64,000 nt of DNA from Batkoa obscura (taxonomy: Eukaryota > Entomophthoromycota > Entomophthoromycetes > Entomophthorales > Batkoaceae), in contig JASVEC010000063.1 in the NCBI GenBank assembly GCA_030770535.1, forward strand, positions 62,001 to 126,000, written 5' to 3'. The translations under genes were made by a program, and so were the position numbers. Under the pieces are notes generated by a model, which saw only the letters and a program-made list of their open reading frames with translations, was not told the DNA's origin and made no database searches. This document shows, one piece after another, positions 49,525-61,571 of this stretch (positions within the stretch are counted from its first letter, which is position 1; the number at the start of each line of letters is the position of its first letter).

Positions 49525-50700
49525 TCAGACTTTTCCATTAATTTCTTGAGTTTTTTTCGATGATATTTGGCCATATGTAAAGGCACCAACTCCTCCAGCG
49601 ATTATAATTCCTGTAGGTATCCAGAAATAGACTGGATTTCCTATTAATACAATACCATAGACTATATTAGCAAATGCTAATAAAAACACGATTCTACCTA
49701 ACCACCAATGTGCTTTATCGGAGATTGGTATTTTAGTACGTTCTGGACTCCACATTTTGTCAATATAAATCCCGAGGCCTACTTGAAATCCATAGATAGC
49801 CATAACAGCAACTCCAAGGGCTCCATGAGGATTATCTAAAACATTACCACGATCAAGGGCCACCAAGACAATTGATATTACACCAATGAGACCGGCCAAG
49901 ACAAATAAACCGAAATGTAGTCTGAACCACCATATACCCAATGCGCCTTTAAGGAAACGAGCAATATAAATAGAAATTATTGGTAATAAAATCCAAGCTA
50001 CTAACATTAGTGTACCATGTATAATAATTACTGTGGCAACTCCTGAAGTTGAAGTATCTGCTGCTGGGGTGTTGGCTTCCGAGATGGTTCCAGAACCACT
50101 TGAACTTACACTGTAGCTAAAAGTACCTCGAGAACTATGCTTTTTTATAGATCCATCTGATGATGGAGTAGAATCTGAATAAGCCCAAATCATATTATTT
50201 GCATCATTTGGGTTAATATCAACACCACCTTTAATTGTTGATTTAAGAGGTCTGGTGAAAACAATAGTATTTTTATTATTTTGAGTAGAGGATTGGTCAG
50301 TGCTTACAACCAAGCTTGAGGCTGAGACAGATTGAGGTCTAGTATGCCCTACTCCTAAATTTTGAGTTACATGTGGTTTTCCATTTGAATCAAACCAAGC
50401 AATCTAATTAATAACGTTAGTCAAAGACCAAATAGATCAAATAAAAAAACTTACAAAAATCTCCGAATTAGTCATAGATGTACCTAACCCTACTGCCATA
50501 TATCCGGATTTTTTTGATCCTTGAAGTGTGAACTTAGCTTGATTTGCTGAAACACTAACGTCTAAACAAAATGGTGCTCCAGATGGACACACTAATACCA
50601 ATATTAATAAACTATTTCAATATATTTTAAAATGAAGTATACCATTAGCATAAGTAGCAGCTATTATAAAAAACAAAAAAAGTATTTGTAAAAATTTCAT
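49525..50700 (-). CDS. DOMON domain plus cytochrome b561 membrane module
   Basis: Exons 50643-50700, 50455-50591 and 49525-50403 give 357 residues. Signal peptide at 1-18. The DOMON domain starts VCPSGAPFCLDV, with GYMAVGLGTSMTNSEIF and NMIWAYSDSTP. After a Ser/Thr linker the b561-type helices carry His in IIHGTLMLVAWILLP, FRLHFGLF, NPHGALG and SDKAHWWLGR, the two bis-His heme sites. The membrane part ends with YGQISSKKTQE in the cytosol. It should move electrons across the membrane, from cytosolic ascorbate-like donors or quinol to the outside. It shares the domain order of the gene at 38.6 kb and the intron positions of the gene at 46.7 kb. Confidence 0.9.
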
Positions 50701-50739
50701 TATTAACAGTGTTCTTTGAATTTTATTTCAAATTTTGGG

Positions 50740-50747
50740 TTTATATA
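50740..50747 (-). promoter_or_regulatory. TATA box of the DOMON/b561 gene
   Basis: Minus-strand TATATAAA about 40 nt upstream of the ATG at 50700. Confidence 0.5.
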
Positions 50748-53700
50748 CTTTTCGAATCTTAATATATGGCATAACGGCAAAATCAAAGTACATTCATAGT
50801 AACTAACATTAAAATAATAAGCGAATCAAATATAACTCTAATTTGTTTTTTAATAAACTGGGAAGAGGGTGGTTAAAGTATCAAGTTAAGTGATAAATTA
50901 GTCTTAAATACAAAAACAACATAATATCTTGGCGATTTGATTTCTATAAAAAGGAAATGTTAAAAAACTTTAAAATTATATAAAAATTTTCGGATACCAA
51001 TCAAATGCCTCTTTTCTTGGCTAAAACCCTTGCTTAATTCTAAAACATAAAATCTCTAAAGTTTTATTAATAAATTTAATGGTCGTTTTTTCTGATTTAA
51101 CATCTCATCAACTTATAATTCATGTTTAATAAGCTATTAATAATATACTCTTCTTAGAACTTAATTTAGACCAAGAATATTCTAATAGAAACTATTTTGA
51201 TAGTTTTGCGTTTATGTTTTACTCATTTTGTTTGTTAGCAGAAACAAGCATAAAAGTATTTAATTTCCATCTTCTTTTTGATAAAGTAAAGATAATCATC
51301 AAGGTTAGATGTGTTTATAATATTAAATATATCAGAAAATTGATATTCAGCGGCATTATTAAACAAGTACAAATTGAACTGAAATTTATTCTTTTAAGGC
51401 GTGATTTTAGGATATCATTTAGAAAATAATGCTTATTTAGAATAATTAGAACTCGTACCTAATAATTAGTGATTATTGAATCAAATTAGATGAAAATGAT
51501 CAAAGTAGTTAAGCATCATAATGAAATTGATACCTTCATCTACATCTAGATTTTACTGATTTTAAAGTAAATTTGTAGGCAGAATTTTTTTAAAATTCTT
51601 CAGCTTGTTTTAATTACACATAAAAGTTTAATCCGCCGTTGTTTTTAATGCAGCTTTAAAAATCATAGCTTACCTATTAAAACGATATGAAGATGACTTT
51701 TTAAAGGCCAGCATTTTAAAATAAGACATAAGAATAATTTATTACAGTCTCAAAGTACTTTTGTTTATATCTAAAATCTTTCATACTACTTTGAATACTC
51801 AAAATGAAGTTGTACATTATCAGTTGACCAAAGTTGGCCTTGTTTAAACAAAGAATAAACCTATAAATATCAGATAAAAAAAGGTTGCGTTTTTGCCAAG
51901 CTTTTATTTTAACTAATATTAATTTATCATATAATTAAAAAAACTGTATTAATAATATAAGAAAATCAATGTTTGGTATGTTTGGATTCTGATATTATCT
52001 AACTGTTCATTGCTTGTGATTAGAATATTTTATCCTACCACCTTTTAAAGTTCTTCTGGTCGAATAAAGCTAAAATTAAACTTGGAAAATAAAGTAATAT
52101 TCGAGTTTTTTTGAAAATAAAATAAAAATGGTATATCAAAAAATGATACAAATGTTTTTATACCCGTAAATTTAAGAGCTGATTTTTTTTAAAAAATGTT
52201 CTTTACTATTATAATATCGACTCAGGAACATAATGTATTTTTAAATAAATTATTTAAATTGCTGGTTTTAGAAATAGCTAAAAGTAGTAAATGTTTAATA
52301 AGATACCATTTATTTTTTAATAGGGAGAGAATGTTTACACATTTTTTGAAGTGCCCAATATAGGCTTGATGTAATTTATGTATGATGGAACTTTATTAAA
52401 AAATAAATTAACAAACTCATATTTTGAATAGATGGTAAAGCAGGGATGACTATAAAATTTGCCCAAATTACCAATAATATTGCAAATTTATAAACTTGAT
52501 ATTAACTTGACTGAATTTCATATTTATTCTTGATTTACCATCTGCTAAAGATACAGTTTAATAAAATATGATAAATACATAAGGTGGTATAGCAAAAGCT
52601 AAAGCCTGGTCGTTTTTATAGTCATTTATTGTTAGAAAAATTGATAGAAGCTGGTATAAAGTTTATAATTCTCTTAATTTAGTATAAAATATTTAAACTA
52701 AAGCTTTTAACCAATTTAACAAATATTTTTGATTCAATGAATTTTGTTTTTCGCTATGTCCATTATAATAAACAAATGTTAGAAAGATGCAGTATTATAC
52801 GTTTTAATAAATTAGGATCCAAGTTAAGCGAGACTTAGAAGCTTTATGAAGTTTAGAGTTTTTGTTTTTACATTTTGGATTAAGTTAGTATATTTTATAC
52901 AGCTTTATCTTATTACATCTCTAGTATTTCGGTAAAAGACTGAGGATAAACCTGTATTTTTATATAAGCGTTGTATTCTATAAAGATGACCATCTTTTAA
53001 GGTTTTGGTTAATGATTTGCTTATATTTCATGCCATTTAAGTAGTGGAGAAAAATTCGAAAGTACAAGGATACTCTCATGTAGTAGATTTCAAGTTCAAA
53101 AAGCAAATGCTTTTTTATTACTAACAATAGCTTTACTCAAGGAGTAAATCCATCTCTTTTATCGCAGATATTTATAGTATTTTTTACCTTGTTAGAAGCC
53201 ACAGCTTTACATCGAGTCTTTAAATACATCTTTCTTTTAGGATTTGAATTAGAAACTCTTGTACCCAGCCGATATTTATGGGACCATTTATCTGATTGCA
53301 TAATTAAATGAAAATAAAGATAACGTGTGCAATTTTTTTAAACAGTGCTCTTTCCTAAAAAATTTCAAAGTTGAAGCTGTAATAAATAGCGTAAATTTTG
53401 CTTTTGAGGTAAATTTTTCAATTTTTATTCATTTTATATTATTATTATTATATTTGACTTATTTCAACACCAGATTTAATGAGCTATTAGTGCGTTATGC
53501 TAATAATAATAAAATCTGTGGAAATTATAAATAAAAATATTGTATTATTAATCCAAATAAAATTTTGAAGGATTATATCATAAAACTGATTCCCCGGTAT
53601 CATAAGGTCCTGGACCTAAATTTTAATCAGATTATTTATAAATAACATCGTTTATACTTATGCATGATTATTTTGCAGAGGATTATAGCAATATTTAATC

Positions 53701-53854
53701 TCAATACTATAGATATATATAGCTTTAATATTAAATGACGTACTTATCCTAATAAAAGTCCAAGCCTTGTATAATAAACATTATATCACACCCAGGTTCA
53801 AATTCTTTATTTATATTCCATAGCAAACCTGAACTAAATAGACAAATAAGCAAG
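50748..53854. other. 3.1-kb gene-poor stretch
   Basis: AT-rich with no MITE copy and no recognisable gene. The open frames 51214-51429 and 53325-53534 show no homology and have the background base composition. I looked for short spliced exons and did not find a convincing chain. Confidence 0.4.
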
Positions 53855-53862
53855 TATATAAA
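53855..53862 (+). promoter_or_regulatory. TATA box of secreted Cys-rich gene 1
   Basis: TATATAAA 110 nt upstream of the ATG. The paralog at 57.6 kb has the same box at nearly the same distance. Confidence 0.5.
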
Positions 53863-53971
53863 TCGTCAACTAAACTACCAAAAATATTATACCAGCTCTT
53901 AGAATAAGTACTAAATATTATATTTCTTAATCTGTTAATTAAAAGCGGTAAATAATATTAAAGTATACAAA

Positions 53972-54340
53972 ATGAAAATCATCCAACTAATCGGTCTTTG
54001 CTGCTATCTCTTGAACTCTATTTCATCACAGACACAATATTCTGGAAACACTTGCGTTGAAAAAGTTGATGTTCAAACTTCAGACCTCCGAGATGAATGT
54101 TTATCATATATTTCATCAACTTTGCAAACACAATGTAAATCAACTTATTGCCATAAAGTATCTAATAAAAATGTATCCTGTGAATGCAGTTACAGAACTT
54201 CCAACTGTAAAGCAAGAAACCTTAGCCATACTTTAGCTGAATTTAAGAACAGTGACTCAAAATGTAGTCTTGGTTATTTCGCATGGCAGGAAGGTTGGAA
54301 AAATAGTGGATTTATTGAATTTTACTGTAAAAAGAACTAA
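53972..54340 (+). CDS. small secreted cysteine-rich protein, paralog 1
   Basis: Intronless, 122 residues. Signal peptide about 1-19 (MKIIQLIGLCCYLLNSISS), mature start near QTQYSGNTC. The mature part has nine Cys; eight are shared with the paralog at 57640 and could form four disulfides. The ninth, in STYCHK, is unique. The C-terminal third (EFKNSDSKCSLGYFAWQEGW) is identical in both. There is a possible N-glycosylation site in NVSC. No known domain; the size and cysteines resemble secreted effectors or antimicrobial-type proteins, without proof. Confidence 0.8.
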   Translation: MKIIQLIGLCCYLLNSISSQTQYSGNTCVEKVDVQTSDLRDECLSYISSTLQTQCKSTYCHKVSNKNVSCECSYRTSNCKARNLSHTLAEFKNSDSKCSLGYFAWQEGWKNSGFIEFYCKKN

Positions 54341-55089
54341 ATTTTAATATTAGTCTTTTAAGTAATTTTCTCCATCTTAGTATTTTCCAATGATAAATGA
54401 CATAAATTTTCTTCCTTCTCTTTCAGACTCCTTTCCATAACCTTTGGCTCATATTTCTCTACGCTATTGTCCCAATTTTACTACTATCACAGCATCACAC
54501 TAAAAGGGCTCTTAAACCTTTAAACCTTTATCTCCTTCTCATTATCTCCAGCTTCCAAGCAATGACCTTTACAAAAATATCTTTTGTTATCCACCAGAAA
54601 AAAAGCGAGATTATCATTTTTACCTATTAAAATTACTATCCCATTTTTAGCTCACTCATTCCGCATCATCCTATCTGTTTTTATGATCTTTAAAGGCTCT
54701 CTTTTTACTACTCCACCTTAACTATTGGTGTTTTTTTCAATTAAACATCATAAGACTCACTTTTGGATTTCTAAATGTTATTCTTTTAACCAATACCTAT
54801 TTTTATAAAAAATTTCTTCTACAACTCAACCTTAGTTCTATCTTTTTGTCTATATTATGTTAAATTTGTTACACGAAAGTTAGAAGCTTTAGACAAAATT
54901 TATAGTATTTGTTTAATATTAAAAATAATTTATTGAAAGCTAATATAATTAAAAATTAATTTTAAAATATATAATAATATAGTTTAAGCATACTATACTC
55001 TTATTTTTAAGATAATATGTTAATGTTTGATTATTAATATTTTTTACAAGTAATTTGCTTAACTTTACTAATAAAATTAAGCTTTCTAT

Positions 55090-55121
55090 CTATTTTATCT
55101 ATTTTATCTATTTTATCTTAT
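55090..55121. repeat. tandem repeat, unit TATTTTATC (9 bp)
   Basis: About 3.5 perfect units. Confidence 0.8.
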
Positions 55122-55127
55122 TAAAAT

Positions 55128-55211
55128 ATCTAATAACCTTATCATTGAATTTTTCTGCTCAAATAGCGCTTAAAAAATGGAAAAGCGAAGTAAAAAAAAA
55201 CACCCTCATAT
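55128..55211 (-). mobile_element. MITE family A, copy 13 (left end missing)
   Basis: Core CTGCTCAAATAGCGCTTAAA and right end CACCCTC|ATAT are present; the first 20 or so bases are lost. Confidence 0.65.
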
Positions 55212-55256
55212 CCTATTTTATTATTATGTTTTAATATAATTTTCCTTTAAGTTTAA

Positions 55257-55363
55257 CATAGGGTGATGTTTTTTTTTATTTCATTATCTTTTCCATCTTT
55301 TAAGTGCTATTTGAGTGGGAAAATTGTTGGGAAAATCCTTAAATACAAAAATACATCCCCATA
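55257..55363 (+). mobile_element. MITE family A, copy 14
   Basis: ATAG|GGTGATGTTTTTTTT at the left and ACATCCCC|ATAG at the right, a clear non-ATAT duplication. About 45 bp from copy 13 in the other orientation. Confidence 0.85.
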
Positions 55364-55958
55364 GTGTTATTTCAGATTAGCTATAAATAAAACAAAGTGA
55401 GTTTAACTAGATAGTTTTTTGTAATTTTAAATAACATTTATTTAAAACACATAAATTAAATAAGTCAATTAAATATAAAGCTTAAAAATATTCAAATTAA
55501 ATATCAATTACAAGAAAAAGTTGAAAATTTTTGTTTTTTTATAAGCTAAACTTTATATTATTTGAACTAGAAAATAGTTATTATTAATACAAATATGAGT
55601 TTTTTATTTAATAACAAGCTAATTAAATAGTCCTATTATTAGTTGTTTTTTAAAAGTATATAGCTAAACATAAGCTAAATATTAATATTAATTTAATTGA
55701 AAAGCTAATAAGTATAATTAAAAAGTTAATAATCATAACTAAAAGCTATACTTAGTTAACATTATTTTACCTTTTTTTATTTAAAAAAACTTAATTAACA
55801 ATATATATGCTAATAGTTACTATTTATTATAAAGATACTTGTTACTTATTAAGTTTAATAGCTATGTTTTAAAATAACAACATAATATATAAAAGTGTTT
55901 CTTTTAATATTTAAATATGGTTTAAAAAAATTGTCCTTTTAATTATGTTATAATTATT

Positions 55959-56063
55959 ATAATGAGGACCTTTTTTTGGCTTCATTACTTTTCCCCTTTT
56001 AAGCATCATTTGAGTAGAAAAATTGTTAGGAAAATTCTTAAACACAAAAATACATCCCCTAAT
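55959..56063 (+). mobile_element. MITE family A, copy 15
   Basis: TAAT|GAGGACCTTTTTTTGG at the left and ACATCCCC|TAAT at the right. Confidence 0.85.
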
Positions 56064-57524
56064 TAAGCTATAAAAAGTGCTTTGATCAATGTTTATTAGT
56101 TCTGAATATACCAAATATTATATTTATATATTGTTTTAGCAAAAAAATAGTAATAAATAGATCTATTTTAACTCTTTTTATACTTTTTACTTCATTTAAG
56201 ACCAAAGTAAATAAAATTCCATTCATTCAAAATAATAATGAAGATTATCAATATAATGTAAAATCATTTTTTGCAAAGGGCTTTTTAGTTACTTTTTAAC
56301 CCTAGCTTTAATAACTAATTTTTTTGACTTTTTAACAAGTTATCTTTTTAGCACATCTTTTAATCGACTACACAAGTATTTTAACGGTTGCTTTTTTAGC
56401 TATTTTTTAGCCGATATATTTAATTTATCTCTGTAACAATCCCCACTTAAATATGAGTTATTTGTATTTAACACTTTATCTACTAAATCAATCTTAATTA
56501 CATAAAATATTATACAACCATAAAGATAACTGGTCCTTTAGATGATAATATCTTGTTGAGATAAGCCATTATCATAACCTAAAGTACATAACTTGACTAT
56601 TGAATTTAACAAGCATGTTCGCTTCCTGTTATTTAATTTCAATTGATATTCTTCATACCCCTGTAACTTTTATATTAATTCTTTTTTTACTTGATTATGA
56701 AGCTAATTGATATAATTTTCAACAGTAGACTTTATTTTGGTATATTTAAAATGAATTGTGTTTCTAGAGTCGTACCAACTTTTGTGGTTATAGTTTAATT
56801 TATGTAAACTGATTATTATAATAGTTAAAAAATAATATAAAGGAAAATTTAAGATGGAATAAGTCATTTCATAATGTAATAATATTTTTTCTTTGACATT
56901 TGAACTTTCTTATGTCATAGTCATTATTTATAGTTATATTTTTGGATGCATAACAAAATGAGAAAAATGAATAGAATGGGCAATTAGATTGAAATATAAC
57001 ATTTCTTTGCTAAAAGTTTAATATGGAAATCAAGCTTACTTGGCAAATAGCGTTAACTAAAACATTGATTTAATTTATTTTAATTTTATTACTATTGTTG
57101 TTATTATTCTGTCTAAATTAATATCGGAATTAAAAAATTAATCAAATACTCTACCATTATTAATCAAAAACAAGATAGAAGTTGTAAACTAAAAAAGATT
57201 ATTAATGCAAAATGAGTTTTAAAAGGTTAGATAATAAAACTACTCTTAACTACATTAAGATCCCGAACTTTAATTAGATAATTTAGTCATAGTATCCTTT
57301 ATATTGATGCATAATTGTTCTCGTAAAAGAACTCTAACTAAAGTATTGGCATCTTTAGCAATGACGCTAGATAAAGTATATATCTTAATAAAACTTCAGA
57401 CTTAAAATAATAAAAAATATGTCATGGCCAGACTCAAGTCCTTTATTTAATATTCTTTAACTAAATAATATTAAATTATGAATTATTCAATCAAATTATT
57501 TATTAAATTATTAAATACAAAAAG

Positions 57525-57532
57525 TATATAAA
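57525..57532 (+). promoter_or_regulatory. TATA box of secreted Cys-rich gene 2
   Basis: TATATAAA 108 nt upstream of the ATG. The stretch from here to the ATG aligns with the promoter of paralog 1 (CATACCAACTCTTAGAACAA). Confidence 0.5.
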
Positions 57533-57639
57533 GCATCGATTAAACTCTTTAATATATCATACCAACTCTTAGAACAAATACTACATATTGTATTTCCAAA
57601 ACCATTAGTTTAGAATATAAAACATCTTGATAATATAAA

Positions 57640-58008
57640 ATGAAAACCTCCCAAGTACTCGCTGTTTGCTTCTATCTCTTCAACTCTATCTCATCCCAGA
57701 CACAATATTCAGGTAATACTTGTGTTCAAAAAATAGATGTTCAAACTTCAGATCTCAAAAATGAATGTTTAGCTAGAATCTCTTCTACCTTACAAACCAA
57801 TTGTAGACCTGTTTATCAACATCGTGTTACTAATAGAAATACTTCTTGTGAATGTGTTTATAGAACTTCCAATTGTAGAGCAAGAAACTTGAGTCATACT
57901 TTACAGGAATTTAAGAACAGTGACTCAAAATGTAGTCTTGGTTATTTCGCATGGCAGGAAGGTTGGAGAAATAGCGGATTTATTGAGTTCAACTGCAAAA
58001 AGAATTGA
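57640..58008 (+). CDS. small secreted cysteine-rich protein, paralog 2
   Basis: Intronless, 122 residues, same length as paralog 1 and co-linear throughout without gaps. Signal peptide 1-19; mature part with eight Cys. The position of the extra Cys of paralog 1 is His here (VYQHRV). Potential N-glycosylation in NTSC. The two genes share promoter and coding sequence. One block of about 57 identical bases (around 57911-57967) stands out against a more diverged 5' part, which suggests recent gene conversion. Function unknown; export from the cell is likely. Confidence 0.8.
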   Translation: MKTSQVLAVCFYLFNSISSQTQYSGNTCVQKIDVQTSDLKNECLARISSTLQTNCRPVYQHRVTNRNTSCECVYRTSNCRARNLSHTLQEFKNSDSKCSLGYFAWQEGWRNSGFIEFNCKKN

Positions 58009-58179
58009 AGTTTGGGATTAGTTTTTTATATCAAAATAAAATTTAATTGCAATTTCTTTTATAACTTTAACTAAAACCTTGGTCTTTATATATAGTTTTT
58101 TAATATTTCAATATATTGTCATCAAATTAGTTGAATAAAGTATTTAAAAGTTCTTTAAATGAAGGAGGTCATCTTTGAA

Positions 58180-58286
58180 ATATGTGAATGTTTTTTTTGG
58201 CTTCATTATTTTTTCCATCTTTTAAGCGCTATTTGGGTAGAAAAATTGTTAGTAAAATTCTCAAATACAAAAATACATCCCCATAT
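58180..58286 (+). mobile_element. MITE family A, copy 16
   Basis: GTGAATGTTTTTTTTGGCTTC at the left, ACATCCCC at the right, ATAT flanks, core AAGCGCTATTTGGGTAG. Only 170 bp after the secreted paralog 2. Confidence 0.85.
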
Positions 58287-58722
58287 GGTAAATCTAAACA
58301 ATGAAATAAATAAAAATAAAGTTTATTAAATAACCTTACTAACATTTATTTAAAAAGCTCTCAATTAAGTTAAATAATATATTAATAGCCTATAACATCC
58401 TTGATTACATTGTTGAATTCAACTAGTAACCTCAATCTCCTTTTCCATACAAACAAAACATTAATAATGAGTAAAAAATAATTTACTCCATGGTATTTTA
58501 AACAAATAGTTATATTAATTATCATGATATATAAGCACTTACTGGTACTAATGTCTAAGTCAATTTGACTGATTAGTAAACTAGAATTTTATTAAATCGT
58601 ATAGTAAATACAATGAATAAAAATCAGCTCTAGTACTTCACTACAATACATATATTAGATTTTGTAAATTAATAAGAACTAAAACTTTATAAACTATATA
58701 ATAGAGAAATAAACATAAATTT

Positions 58723-58817
58723 AAATAATAAATAATAAATAATAAATAATAAATAATAAATAATAAATAATAAATAATAAATAATAAATAATAAATAATA
58801 AATAATAAATAATAAAT
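58723..58817. repeat. heptanucleotide microsatellite (AATAATA)n, about 13 units
   Basis: Near-perfect run of AATAATA with no interruptions visible. Confidence 0.9.
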
Positions 58818-59714
58818 TATTAAGATAAGTTTGTATCCGAAATATTACTATTGCTTATACTTATAAATATTAACTAACAAAGATACTATAACAAAAAAAC
58901 AAAAATAAGTTTAAAAAAGAATGAAATAAATAGAAGAACAAATAAATAAACGTTGGAAAACATCAATAAATATAATGTCAATCTCAGATGTAGCACTTAC
59001 AGAGCTTTTTTGGCAAGTCGAGCGACCTTTTATAATTTTGGCCCTTATCAAATCCCATTATTTGATATAGTAATTTAGTTGCTGAAAAGACAACCAGTTT
59101 AAAACATTATATTAGTAAAGGTAGCATCAATACATTTTAAATTCAAAAAATCTTCTAATTCGTTAATGCCTTCATTTGAAAAGGCTTATAACAAATTAAA
59201 AGGCTAAACTGCATTTAAGCTACTTCAGTTGTACCACCTAACTTTTTATTTCTTATAGTTTAAATTTAAAGTAATTCATATATAAATAACTACGTGAAAA
59301 GTGATATTATGTTATAATGTCAATACTTCACCCTATAATAGACGATTACAAATTATAAATTCATACATAAAAAGTTACTAAAAACTTTAAATAACATACT
59401 AAACTCATATGAAAAATAATTTATTAAACTAAACTTTCATCGGAAATAAACTTGGAATTTGATCATATTGGTTATACTAGAAACCAACAGTTTTAGGGGT
59501 CGCAGTAGCAATTAAAATTAAAAGAGTATCGACTCTATAGTTAATATTGATTTCACCATTGACTAAATAAAATTCACCCATCTTAAGCAATTCAAGGTTT
59601 GGAAAAAGATATAATAAATAAAGAAAAGTTTCAAGTGGAGTAACGAGGCGGTTCATATGAACTTTTCGAGCTGAATTACATTTAAGTCCATTACATTATA
59701 AATATTAAAACCAA

Positions 59715-60850
59715 TTACATTTTGTTATTAAATATTTGTGAATATTTAAAATTCATATGAGAAAAGTGGATAGTATTGATATTTGGTAATAAAGCAATTC
59801 TTTTTAATAAATCTCTATTTAATATTTTAAGATAAATATCTCTTAAAGTTGGTATTCTTAAATAATTCATATTAATTTTTTCTTTTAACAAGTAAACCAA
59901 AAAGGCCTAGACTTTTGATATTATATTCTTGAGATAATGGCTCACATTTTAGATTATGACAGCCTTGTTTAGGTAATTTATCCGATTCTTCCTTTAAACC
60001 CAACCTTCTTGTATGTTGTAAATCACCAAAGCATCCAACGATTCCATTATTAAATTTACCGCTAATTTTAGTCTCAATTTCATTAGAAACAAAGCCACAA
60101 CAAGATTCAATCATTAGTGAAATTCTGATCTTTTTATTACATCTTGAACCCAATAATTTTAATCTTCTAGAGATCATCTTAATTGTATCAATTCTATTCA
60201 TATATTGATAACATCCAGAGTGTAATTGAGATGTCTTTAATTAACATCTTTCAGTGAAATAAGGAATAATCCTATAAATAAATACTGAGGCTCTAAAGAT
60301 CTCAATTTGACCTACTTAATTTATAAATATATTAAATACTTGTAGATACTTGTTTAAATCAATATTTAATTTTTATATATATTCAAATATGATTACTCTA
60401 AGATTTCTATCAATGCTGCTATTACTATTCATCTTAAAATAGATGGATCCTAAATTGGGACATTGATTTATAAGCTCAAGGATATTGTTATTGATATTAA
60501 TATGAATCACTTTCTATAGGTATTCATTGATGAACTTCACTTGATAATCTTTATACTTCTCTATACCAGGTCTATTATAGATGGAGCGAGTTGAATTATA
60601 TTGGATAGTCTTAACGGCAACTTTGAGCAAATGGGGATGTATTTTTGTGTTTAAGAATTTTGCTAACAATTTTTCTACTCAAATAGCGCTTAAAAGATGG
60701 AAAAAATAATGAAGCCAAAAAAAACATCACCAAATACTTACTTGAAAAATATAGATCAAAAAACTCATCTAGATTTGACTTCTTAGAGATTTCTTCAAGT
60801 ACGATTTCTGGTAAGCATTCAAATTTGATGGCATTTATAAAAGCATACAA
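59715..60850 (-). pseudogene. broken F-box protein gene with a MITE inserted after the F-box
   Basis: The minus strand opens with an ATG at 60850, and CLPEIVLEEISKKSNLDEFF reads as an F-box (L-P-E-I-x-x-x-I). It is cut at about 60735 by MITE copy 17 (60630-60735). Beyond it, pieces in varying frames look like an F-box/LRR protein body: a YNRPGIEKYKDYQVKFINEYL-like stretch, LINQCPNLGSIYFKMNS, DTIKMISRRLKLLGSRCNKK and LGLKEESDKLPKQGCHNLKC. Several stops and frame changes follow outside the MITE as well, so it is dead for more than one reason. The family is large in early-diverging fungi. The longest open piece is 59872-60201. Confidence 0.7.
60630..60735 (-). mobile_element. MITE family A, copy 17 (inside the F-box pseudogene)
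   Basis: AAAT|GGGGATGTATTTTTGTG at the left and ACATCACC|AAAT at the right. Read on the minus strand of the window it adds an in-frame open stretch (MFFLASLFFPSFKRYLS...) to the F-box frame. Confidence 0.85.
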
Positions 60851-60914
60851 ATTGAAGAAGAAACAATCAATTTATTTTTAGTTTACAATTTTTCAATTTT
60901 ATGATCCAAGACAA

Positions 60915-61020
60915 CATTTGGGGATGTATTTTGTATTTAAGAATTTTACTAACACTCTTTCCACTCAAATAACACTTAAAAAATGGAAAAGTAATGAAAT
61001 CGAAAAAAACATCCCCATTT
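60915..61020 (-). mobile_element. MITE family A, copy 18
   Basis: ATTT|GGGGATGTATTTTG at the left, ACATCCCC|ATTT at the right: perfect ends with an ATTT duplication. Confidence 0.9.
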
Positions 61021-61465
61021 AAAAATAAATCTTATTTACCAAAGTAACTGTGGTTATTCTGTTTTAAAATTAGCCAATAAAATTGATTATGGGTACTCCC
61101 TCCAAAAAGAGGACATGTAATTTAAAGTCGGTTTAGTAAACTAATACTAAAATAATAGGAATAAGAATATCTTTTTAAAATAGATATTAAAATAAATATC
61201 CTACCAAAAAGTCGCATAGCTTGTATTTATCTTCTCATTTGCCTCCATTTGTAAAAAAACTTTAACTTCCAGTCTATTATCTGATAGTTTTTACCTGTTA
61301 ATAAAACATTTGGAAGCTCGTGCTTTTTGATTTATTTAAAATTATTGCTGTAAAAGTTGGTACTCAGTGGTTGAATTTAAGAGTAGTTCTTGTTTAATTA
61401 ACTGGATGTAAGTCAAAAAGTCATAATTTGTATAACTAAAATATGTTCAAATTTATAGGAATAGC

Positions 61466-61571
61466 ATATGGGGATGTATTTTTGTGTTTAAGAATTTTAT
61501 TAACAATTTTTGCGCTTAAATAGCGCTTAAAAAATAGAAAAAACAATGAAGTTAAAAAAATACTCCCATAT
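61466..61571 (-). mobile_element. MITE family A, copy 19
   Basis: GGGGATGTATTTTTGTG at the left, ACTCCC at the right, ATAT flanks. Nested in the family C copy. Confidence 0.85.

Larger units (their letters stand above)
54341..57524. other. 3.2-kb gene-poor stretch between the two secreted paralogs
   Basis: Contains three MITE copies and a 9-bp tandem repeat. No other gene recognised. The open frame 55911-56114 (-) runs through a MITE and is spurious. Confidence 0.45.
58009..59714. other. 1.7-kb gene-poor stretch
   Basis: Contains MITE copy 16 and the heptanucleotide satellite at 58.72 kb. Its right part may be the 3' remnant of the broken F-box gene. Confidence 0.45.

Noticed and set aside
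52430-53320. Possible P450 heme-binding end (RPGFSF-like) on the minus strand
   Set aside because: No FxxGxRxC motif, no K-helix, and no continuous frame; a chance match.
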